Positions 54,860 to 64,000 of a stretch of 64,000 nt of DNA are shown in pieces. The notes under the pieces were generated by a model. It searched no databases and had not been told where the DNA came from. It was given only the letters and a program-made list of their open reading frames with translations. Every line of letters starts with the position of its first letter. The first letter of the stretch is position 1. The position numbers and the translations under genes are program-made. Source of the stretch: Steromphala cineraria (taxonomy: Eukaryota > Mollusca > Gastropoda > Trochida > Trochidae); the NCBI GenBank assembly GCA_916613615.1, contig OU744725.1:63558575-63622574 (forward strand), written 5' to 3'.

Positions 54860-55294
54860 ACGAATTGTAATTGTTTGATATTGTGCCTTTTGCCTTTTGA
54901 TATTGTGCCTTGTGCCTTTTGATATTTTCACATTTCTGAAAATTTTATTTTTTATTATTTCCATGGAAACGGCTCTTATTTGGACTCTGTTCAAGAAAGG
55001 TTTCGTTTCATATATATAAAACCGGTCCACATATCTTTCTTAAACTTTACATGTGTATTGCCCACCTACTGAAGTGGTGCCTTTTGATATTTTCACATTT
55101 CTGAAAATTTAATTTTTTATTATTTCCATGGAAACGGCTCTTATTTGGATTCTGTTCATGAAAGGTTTCGTTTCATATATATTAGCTTATACTATTAAGA
55201 ACCTTGCTTGAAAAATTTACAATTATCTTTCAAAGGTTTACATCTTATGATCATTTGGAACCGGTGGGATATGTCATCTTCTGATGACTCTTGT
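54860..55294 (+). mobile_element. Helitron-like repeat (hairpin GTCATC-TTCT-GATGAC), plus strand
   Basis: Same family as 36484-36910, in the opposite orientation. Two units with TTTCCATGGAAACGGCTCTT and 'GAAAGGTTTCGTTTCATATA' are followed by the hairpin at 55273-55288 and TCTTGT. It starts immediately to the right of the Harbinger end, so the Harbinger element appears to have landed in or next to it. Confidence 0.7.
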
Positions 55295-56345
55295 TTCTAC
55301 TAGCCCAGGCAAATTTCAACTAGCATCAGGCTACCGGGCTAGTGGTTATTTTGGACACTTGCTCTATCATCATAACACTAATTGATACATACAATCATGT
55401 TAATCGGTTTGGATCCATTGTGTATACATCTTCTGCTTATGTTGATGAAATGTTTTAAACAACCTGATTAAATTTGGCTTATCACTTCCATCTAAGAAAC
55501 TCCTAGGGAGAATTTGTCAAAATGGCACTTGTTTATGTTAAAGCGTGTTGGTATAGGGGAGGGAATATTATTGATTATATGTAACATAATTTTGAATACT
55601 GATTATTTTAAGTTTATGGTGTCCTATTGTAGCAAGAAGGTAAATTACTCATAAGTGTGGTTTTCTTTATGAAATAGATAGTGTTTTTAGAATGTTAATG
55701 TTGTTAGATTGGATAAAAGCATCACTTCTATATGACTTTTGCATTAAAGGCACCGATTGATTGGTTGTCATCCGCCATCTTGAAATGTTAGCATTGCAAG
55801 AAAACAAATGTGCTGTATGATGCTAATTCATTTACAAAATTAATAAATTACTGATTGATTGATAGAAGAGGGAAAAATTTACAAAAAACATCCACAATAA
55901 AAGTTAGCAGTTACCACAAGGTTTTGTCCCAGTAATGCATTTCACTTTCGTAGCTCCATGATTGGCTTAATAGTTTGTGATGTTTTTCTTTTCTGAGCGA
56001 TACAATTTATTCTTTGTTGAATTGTTAAATATTGAACAACTGACATGTTAACCTCATCTACATATTTGAAATTATGTGTCAAATAATCATCTAAAAATCG
56101 TTTACATTTGTTAACAGGGATGTTCTCCTGAATTTTGTTTTCACAAAAAATACCTCTTATCTTAATATGATAATAATGATAATATGACAAGTTTACAAAC
56201 AAAGTTACCCATACCATTATGTTACAATATCAGTTTTATGTAATGCATCAATGGTCACAGGTTAGCTTTGCAATATTATGTACTAAAATCTATATATAAG
56301 TTAAACTAATAATACTATAAAAAGAGTTTTTCTGCAGTTAATTTT
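55295..56345. other. Non-coding spacer
   Basis: No gene supported. The minus-strand frame at 55942-56217 is AT-rich with no recognised similarity. Confidence 0.4.
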
Positions 56346-57022
56346 AGCTCATCAAGCCTGAAAGGCCCGATGGGTTTATGGCATGGTGTCCTGCGTCTGT
56401 TGTGCGTCCGTCCATCTGTAAACTTTGTGCATTTTTTTAGCAAAAGGTGTTGAAAGCTGAAATCTTGTGTACAGACTCCTTGACCAGTGAGGATTATAAA
56501 TTGTAATTTTGGTGACCCTGTAACCCATAATGAGGGCCACAGGGGCCACACCCTAAAAACCAAATTTCATCTTTTTCTCCAGAAGCATAAGGCCTAGAAA
56601 GCTGAAACCATGTGTATGTATACTCCTTGATTAAATGAGGATTATAATTTTAACTTTGGTGCAACACCCTTAAAACCTATTTCTGTCTTCTTCTCCAGAA
56701 ACAAAAGGTGTAGAAGGCTGAAATCTTTTGTACATACTCCTTGACAAGTGAATATTAGAGTTTATAGTTTGGTGACCCTTGAAACCAAGTGACCTTACTT
56801 AAACCTTTTTTATTTATCTTCTTCTCAAGATGCACATGGATATGATGAAATGAATGATGAAATGTTGAACCTGTGTAATGAATCCTACGGTAATTGGAAT
56901 TCTATCAAATTGGTACATTTGGTGACCCTCTGACCCCTTGGTAGGGGGAACCATATTGGTCAGGCCCTACAGAAAATTAGATATGAAGCCTGATGAGCTA
57001 CAGACCAAATGGCTCTATTTTT
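56346..57022 (+). mobile_element. Helitron-like repeat with both terminal hairpins
   Basis: Starts TAGCTCATCAA, then the hairpin GCCT-GAA-AGGC (56356-56366), CGATGGGTTTATGGCATGG and a short GTCCGTCC tract. The body has units with 'CAGACTCCTTGACCAGTGAG' and 'CTTCTTCTCCAGAA'. It ends TGATGAGCTACAGACC-AAAT-GGCTCTATTT. The same family occurs at 7440-8043, and its 5' end on the minus strand at 19583 and 23650. Confidence 0.7.
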
Positions 57023-58873
57023 TTAAGATGACAAGCATATTTTTTTCAAGCAGGGCTTTCAGAATTCAGTTCATTCTTAGATTGCTCAAGATGAGATATG
57101 TGTTTTATGTTATTGCTCCATAATTAAAGGGTTTAATATGATTAAATTTGTTTCATACATGAGATTATTCTTATATTAAGTTTGGTAATAATAAAAACTG
57201 GTTATAATGTTCTATTGTACATGAAAATGATGGGTTTACAATGTGACAATAGACACCATGATATTTATCTTAGTATTAGATTACTTCAAAAATCATCTCT
57301 ATTAGACCATCAGAACTGCTACATCCTCTAAAGTGTTAATGGCTGATTTTGTATCCTTTTCTCAAATGAATTTCACTATTTGTGTCGTATATTTATTATT
57401 ATTTTGCTGTTTTACAGGAAGATGGCATCTTGTGCATCTCAGCATAAATGTTAGAGGGAGAGTATATCAACTGAAGAAAATCTGGTGAAAGCAGTCAAAA
57501 AAGGTTTATCAATTTATGTTAAATAATTAAGTTAACCAATTGTGCCAAAAATAATTATCATAAAGCTACATGTAGTTATACCCCTGCTAATATATTCTAT
57601 TCTCCGGTCTCTTGTCTTTAGAACCGTTAAATCTACATCAGCCAGATCTCCACACTTTTTATTAATGTCACTTTGCTAAAGTGTCACTTTTTGAACTTAA
57701 TTGCATTGTTTTCAATTGTAGCAAGTTTTCTCTGAACCATTTCATGTCTTGGGGAATTCTTGTTGTGGGTTCTCCAGCTAAAACTCTTTTTCAATTTTAA
57801 AAATCATTTCTGAATCATTTTGTCTCAAAAACCAATAGGTCTAGCTCATTGAAACTTGGTATTGGGAACAATCATAATATGAAATGGTGCCTTTTTGGTT
57901 TTCACTTCTGCAAAAAAGGGGTTTCAAGTTCTATTGTCATTTTTGTATATAGACTATTACATAAAGGGCAATAAAATTTGTATTGGGTTGTCCTAAAATC
58001 ATACCTGATCAGCTTGGAACTCTTTTAGAAACTCAATCTTACATTGACTAATAAGGATCTCTGCATATTACAGATTGTGTGAGAATGTGAGCCATGCTCA
58101 CTTTACCATATTTACCATTGATATCTTCATATGGTGTCCCTCAAGTTTTGTAAGTTAAAGATCCATCTACATTCAGCTTAAAGATTGAAACAGAAACAAC
58201 ATTTTCCGCTTTATCTCATAGCTATTTGTATTTACAGGTGCTGAAAAGAAGATGGCTGATAGCTTGGTGACCTTCCAAAAATGGTTTGTTTTTCATTTAA
58301 AAATTACTAGTAATCAAATGTATAAATCCAGATTCTGATGATTTAAATGGAGATTTAATATGTTGATTGGAAAAGATTGATGTTCAGTCGTAAAAGCATT
58401 AAAATGGATTTTCTAAGTAACAAAACTAATGCAAAAACAAACAGACAGAATTGAGATGTATGCTAATAATGTGCATAAGCAAGCTCAACCAACAATTATA
58501 AAATTGATTTTCAGGATAAAGTATACAATACACAACCTTGTCCGATACAAACCAAACATGTTGTACAATAATCAATTCACAATATCAAAACTTATTTTTT
58601 TAGATTTTGTAAATAATAAAAATGAAAGGCAACTGGTATTTATCGAAATAGTTATGTGCTTAAACATCTAACCTTTAAATGTACAATTTTCATATAAATA
58701 TTTTTTTACAATAAATTATGGAAAAATGAAAAAATAACAATGGAATGGAAAGAAATTTATTACACAAACAATGAAAAGAACTGACTTAATCTGAATCTTA
58801 TAGACCAGGGCCCTCTTTCACAGTCTCCTAAACCTCAACATTACTAAGAAACTAATGATTATTTATTATGCCA
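57023..58873. other. Non-coding region
   Basis: No supported exon. A splice-like 'TTTTACAG' at ~57418 is followed within a few codons by stops. The frame at 58429-58671 is low-complexity AT-rich. Confidence 0.4.
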
Positions 58874-59006
58874 AATCAATCAGGATATAGGAAACCCTAT
58901 AGCACAACAAACCATATTTGGTAGACTACAACACTCTATCAGACAAGCACAACATTATAATCAATTCACTTTGGCAGTCTTAGATATTAGCAAAGCATTT
59001 GACATG
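58874..59006 (+). pseudogene. LINE reverse transcriptase fragment
   Basis: One frame reads NQSGYRKPYSTTNHI and, after a one-base shift near 58920, continues RLQHSIRQAQHYNQFTLAVL and DISKAFDM. This spans the 'Q-G-R-STT-H' region and motif A (LDISKAFD) of Jockey-like LINE reverse transcriptases in the correct order and spacing. Only about 45 residues remain. It is a short dead relic, and neighbouring sequence shows no other LINE domain. Confidence 0.6.
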
Positions 59007-60212
59007 AGAAGTGTCCTATGAAACTATTGTGTACATAATCCTGTCGTACTTGTTATTTGTTATCCCATCAGTATGTTATACCATGGGATCTAGTCATCGT
59101 TCTGTCCATCCATAATCATCTTGATTAACTAAATAACTGTTAAATCTGGCTCAATAGAATTTTGTTTGTGGATTAGTCAGAAAGACAGGCAGAAATATTT
59201 GATTAAAGTGTCACAGGTCAGTAACAAAAAGATATATACATACAGTAATATCTATACATGAGTAAAAACTGATATCCAGTCATAAATTGGCTTTTGAGAC
59301 ATTGGCAATATAGCATTTAATTTATCATTTGTCCGGGTAACTGGGGATCTGTCATCTTCTGATGACTCTTGTTGAAGTTGTCAATTGGGTGACCATATAC
59401 AGCTTTTGAGTTGCCTTTATAAATAGTTGTATTTTCCAAAACCAGATGTGCTACAGAGCCTCCTGGATTTTTTGCAAGATCATTGGTTTGTCAAAAAATT
59501 TAACATTCGAAAACAATTAGATTTCATAATGTGTTGCTCTGCAGTTCTTTATATTGGTGATTTTTTAAAGATGAGTATTCTGATTTATATAGGACTGGGC
59601 GATTTGTTAAAAGATAAATAATCTGATATATTTTAGAGTCTAAGGGATATCATCATTGTAACATTTATGATAACTTGACCATCTTCAACTATTTTACTTT
59701 CACAAATCAAAATTATTGTTTCAGATTGGCCAACGGACACCCAGTTACAGATGCAGGATGAAATCAACACTGTTTGTCTGGATATTATGAAAATGCCAAT
59801 AAAAATGTACTTTGGAATTTTGTTTATGTTCATCTGCATATACACTCACATACAAAAAATATCTTGCTGCCTTAATAAAATATTTTACTGTTATTTTATT
59901 TTTTTTACCAACATTACAAGCAGCAAGATTAGAATTAATGGCTTTACCGGTAATAAGGCTGACCATATTTATTTCTATGTTTCTCATCTCCCGCCGACCC
60001 TGACTTGAAATGTGTTTGTATTTAAGAAAAATTCATTTGTTCACCTCCATTTTTAAATATCCAACCGCTCTGATAAATAAATCTGTTTTATGAGACATCA
60101 AATTAAAATGTCTACATTATCTCAACCTTTTCCCATTTGGCTTTTCACTTTACATTGTTCTTTTCATGAAATGACCATATATCTACAAATACACACCACT
60201 TTTATTTTTATG
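59007..60212. other. Non-coding region with one Helitron-like 3' end
   Basis: At 59351-59372 the hairpin GTCATC-TTCT-GATGAC followed by TCTTGT repeats the 3' end of the 36484/54860 family, with little of its body. Otherwise no gene seen. Confidence 0.5.
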
Positions 60213-60713
60213 TCCCCGCCATATATGGCAGGGGCATATTGGATTACCCTCGGTTGTCCGTACGTCTGTCCGTAAATACGTATGTAACCACTCTATACAG
60301 GGTATTGTTTATCCACTTCTCCTCAAAAACCATTCATCAGATTTAATTAAATCGCGCACATGGCTTTAAGGCATCCTAAGGGTGTGCATCTCATATTTTG
60401 TTTTTCAATTATTATTTTTTTCAAATTTATGTCATGTTGAACATAGGTGAATTTTGGGGCAAGTGAAAGCTCATAGTAGTGTGATAGGGGGTGTTGTTTT
60501 CTTAATTTTCTACATTTTTAACATGTTTGAACTTAAATTGAAGTTAGGTCAACAGTATGCTTGCACTTTACCTCTTGCTTTATAGATTTCATTGAACTTA
60601 CAGGTATGCTAAAGGTGTGCATCTCTTATTTTGTTTTAAATTCTATGGTTGAAAACATTGAGGGCTTTTTTATTAGCGGAGGCATCTGTGTCCCATGGAC
60701 ACAAATTTTCTAG
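60213..60713 (+). mobile_element. Helitron-like non-autonomous element, TC..CTAG ends
   Basis: Starts TCCCCGCCATATATGGCAGG (hairpin CCCCGCCATA/TATGGCAGGGG type), then a GTCCGTACGTCTGTCCG tract. Two related ~230-bp units share AAGGTGTGCATCTC/AAGGGTGTGCATCTC and ATTTTGTTTT. It ends with the hairpin GTGTCC-CAT-GGACAC (60688-60702), seven bases and CTAG (60710-60713), followed by T, as in classical Helitrons. No protein. Confidence 0.75.
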
Positions 60714-62640
60714 TTTACCTTTTAATTTCATTCTGATTACTCACTCACTGGCAGAAGGGCTTAGGAAATGAGAAACACAAAAATAATAAGGTCTGCCTGA
60801 CATGCAATAGCCTATAAGATTTGTGAATTTCCACAAAGGTGTGATTTAGATATAAAGTTAGTACTTTTACATGCAGTATAATATAACTTTTTTGTAAAAG
60901 TCATAATTGACTTCGTTCATGTAAGATTTAGCAGCAAAGATTTTACACACGCACAAAGCCTGCAATTCTGGACACACAATCTTTAGAAAATTAATGAAAA
61001 TTTTCAGAATTTTATTTTCATAAATGGGAACATATTTCTTAAAGATATGCAAAAAATACAAAATTGAGGCTTAATGATGTTCAGTTAGTCTCTGGCTGAT
61101 TATTTTAATTAGTGTTCATGATCATGAGTGTCTTTCCTGTAACCATTATGGTTTGACTGAGAAATCTAAAATTTAGGTGTTATTTTTAAATATTCAATCT
61201 CATCAAAAAACAATTGTTTCATAACACTTGCCAATCATAAAATTTGCCATTTAACTGCTTTTTAGGTCAAAATAAAGGGAACAACTGTGTTTGTATTGAA
61301 ACGGTACCAGTTTGCACTTTAAAAAACAGTTAATGTCAAAATAAATGATTTAAAGAAAATGATATCAACTGAACTGGTTACATACTTAGTTAAATTTCAT
61401 TTCAGGATATTGTCAACAAGTTATCATTATTTATTAGGGACCTACTTAAAATATTAATGGAGTTACATTAAAAACTGTGAGTGTACTATAATTCAAAAGG
61501 AGTACCCTGAAATACATCGAGACTAGTCATAACAAAGTCATAACAAATTTGTGTAACCACTTCAATAGGAACATTTATGTTTGTTACACTGGACCTGTGA
61601 ACTGTGCTTGTTGGAAGGTGCCCGAGAGAACTATCAATACACTGTAGAATTAGGCATTACTGACCACCTTGATTGATTGAAGTTTGTTCAGAACATATTT
61701 AGTATTGCCATCTTTGTGGACCCAATTTGATTATCGATGATGGCGTGGGGAGAGTTCAAGGTAGATCTGGTATTCTGCAACTTTGTCCAAATCCTTTCAG
61801 ATCAGGTTTTCAACAACACTTCAACAATAGTGCATGTTCCACAAATACTTCATTATCGTCTGCATCAGTGGTTAAACCATCATATATATCCTGCCATAGA
61901 AGTTCACAATGACATATTTTTAAAGTCCCAAGGTATCACAAGAAGCAGAAAAACACTTAATATTATCATGTCCTTCTGTTGGACATGGTCTAGATGTACA
62001 TCTTCATTGATAAGTAAGATAAGATACTGCTTCATTACCCGAATGTGTGTACATCAGGGTTAAGAACATGTACAGTAAGATCAGTACAATGGTTCTCTTA
62101 ATGATCACGCAAGAGAAAACTGACACAAAGGTGTTACTGGACTCAGTAACATGCATTCAATCTAATCTGCAGTGTGCCCAGATGAAAATATCCCAAAGAC
62201 AGTTGGCGAGGTGATATGCCAGCATAAACACGTCAGAAAAATGTTGCATTGCTAGTCTCTGTGAAAAAAATCATTTCTATCTACTTTATTTCTATCAAAA
62301 TGTTCCTTGATCATTAAATAACTGGGTAGAAATAGTAGAGTAATATCCATGTTAAAACCATCATAATAGTGTCAACATCTATCTCTGTTAAAACAATTTC
62401 TCTTTTGCATTATAAACTTCTGGAGATGTGTGAATCTTAATCTTAGGTTCATATTTTGATTCCTCTTTCTTTTAAATGCCTGTTTCAATGGGTCGTTGGT
62501 TAGTTTGGCTTCAGAGAGCTGTTAGTTTGTATACGGTAACATCAACTAATGTTAGTTAACACTACATATCTATTGCTTAGACCATTAGGTGAACCAAGCC
62601 AATATCCTTGATTGTTTTCATGGGAACTTCCACAGTTTTC
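60714..62640. other. Non-coding region
   Basis: No supported gene. Overlapping frames at 61727-62063 were examined and not accepted. AT-rich with no repeat structure recognised. Confidence 0.4.
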
Positions 62641-64000
62641 AGATTCAACTTTTCTTCACAGTAAATGTCGACAATATCTAAGGAAATAGCTTTTGGCCAA
62701 GAAAATATATATTTCAAAGCTACTGTCGGCAATGTCCACTAAAGTGGAATTAAGACCAAGAATAAAACATTTTCACAGAGTCTGTCTTCGAGAATGGCTT
62801 TGAGGACAACAAAAAATTTATTTAGCTGTCGTCGGCAATTCCAATGAAAATTAAGTAAACTATGAAAACTATTATTTTTTACAGCAAATGTTAACATTTC
62901 CAAATGTTGGTTTCAGGTCCAAAATAATACATTTCATATAGCAACTGGCGGCAATTCCATGACAAAAGGGTTAAGATCCAAAAATATACATTTTTACAGA
63001 ACCTGCCGACAATTTCAATGAAATTGGGTTAAGATTCCAAAAAGATACATTTCATATAGGAACTGTCGGCAATTCCCATGAAACATGGATTAAGTGTCCA
63101 AAACATCATTATTTTACAGCATCTGTAGGTAATGTTTATGAAAGTGGGGTTACGGTCCACAAGATATACATTTTATATAGCAACTGTCGGCAATTCCAAT
63201 TAAATGTGGGTTAAGTGTCCAAAATAATTATTTTATATAGCAACTGTCGGTTATATTTATGAAAGTGGGTTTAAGGTCCACAAAATATACATTTTATATA
63301 GCAACTGTCGGCAATTCCAATTAAACGTGGGTTAAGTGTCCAAAATATTTATTTTATATAGCAACTGTCGGTTATATTTATGAAAGTGGGTTTAAGGTCC
63401 ACAAAATATACATTTTATATAGCAACTGTCGGCAATTCCAATTAAATGTGGGTTAAGGGTAAAAAATATGTATTTTATATAACAACTGTCGGTTATATTT
63501 ATGAAAGTGGGGTTAAGGTCCACAAAATATACATTTTATATAGCAACTGTCGGCAATTCCAATTAAATGTGGGTTAAGGGTCCAAAATATGTATTTTATA
63601 TAACAACTGTCGGTTATATTTATGAAAGTGGGGTTAAGGGCCACAAAATATACATTTTATATAGCAACTGTCGGCAATTCCAACTAAATGTGGGTTAAGG
63701 GTCCAAAATATGTATTTTATATAACAACTGTCGGTTATATTTATGAAAGTGGGGTTAAGGTCCACAAAATATACATTTTATATAGCAACTGTCGGCAATT
63801 CCAACTAAATGTGGGTTAAGGGTCCAAAATATGTATTTTATATAACAACTGTCGGTTATATTTATGAAAGTGGGGTTAAGGGCCACAAAATATACATTTT
63901 ATTTAGCAACTGTCGGCAATTCCAACTAAATGTGGGTTAAGGGTAAAAAATATGTATTTTATATAATAACTGTCGGTTATATTTATGAAAGTGGGGTTAA
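62641..64000. repeat. Satellite DNA: ~60-bp monomers evolving into a 121-bp dimer repeat
   Basis: The marker CAACTGTCGGCAATTCC lies at 63181, 63302, 63423, 63544, 63665, 63786 and 63907, exactly 121 bp apart. Each 121-bp unit is two related ~60-bp halves, one with GCAATTCCAATTAAATGTGG and one with GTTATATTTATGAAAGTGGG. Left of ~63180 the halves occur as single diverged monomers (GGCGGCAATTCCATGAC, GCCGACAATTTCAATG, GTCGGCAATGTCCAC). The array continues past the window end. Confidence 0.95.

Noticed and set aside
61727..62063. Overlapping open frames with a faint look of Tc1/mariner transposase (VMMAWGEF, FQQ)
   Set aside because: Only a few residues fit; the expected DNA pair and following motif are absent and two frames compete. 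Not enough to call.

Overview
The window is eukaryotic and AT-rich. It is almost entirely repeats and transposons, with one recognisable host gene fragment. Intron-split genes with canonical GT..AG junctions, many tandem-repeat elements of the kind described as 'pearl' elements in bivalves, and the mix of DIRS, Ty3/Gypsy, L2/CR1-like, PIF/Harbinger, hAT-like and Helitron-like sequences suggest a mollusc, most likely a bivalve. That is inference from repeat content; no species marker is present.

Layout. 0.7-3.1 kb: decayed DIRS-type tyrosine-recombinase retrotransposon. 3.3-5.4 kb: one end of a PIF/Harbinger transposon carrying a four-exon Myb/SANT-like gene on the minus strand. 5.4-8.6 kb: Helitron-like repeat pieces, an hAT-like MITE with a perfect 8-bp target duplication, and a LINE ORF1 relic. 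9.1-10.4 kb: array of 156-bp repeats. 10.6-11.5 kb: TIR transposon with a BED-type zinc finger. 15.8-18.5 kb: 5'-truncated L2/CR1-like LINE. 19.7-21.6 kb: last exons of an FBXL4-like discoidin-domain gene. 21.7-25.4 kb: nested Helitron-like repeats and a foldback. 25.4-34.3 kb: a complete Ty3/Gypsy LTR retrotransposon (minus strand) with apparently identical LTRs, flanked on both sides by the same 603-bp host sequence. 36.5-39.3 kb: more Helitron-like elements. 44.6-46.8 kb: second LINE. 49.7-54.9 kb: Harbinger element with both TIRs, a Myb/SANT gene and a convergent transposase gene whose 3' half is not found. 56.3-60.7 kb: Helitron-like elements and a LINE relic. 62.6-64.0 kb: a satellite that grades from diverged ~60-bp monomers into regular 121-bp dimers and runs off the window.

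How the parts work together. The LTR element encodes gag and pol in overlapping frames. A canonical T TTA AAC slippery site and a possible H-type pseudoknot lie in the overlap, so pol is probably made by -1 frameshifting. The Harbinger elements follow the usual two-gene plan, a DNA-binding Myb/SANT protein plus a DDE transposase. The many short repeats share a hairpin at the start and a hairpin followed by CTAG or CTTGT at the end, which suggests mobilisation in trans by Helitron/Helentron machinery that is not in this window.
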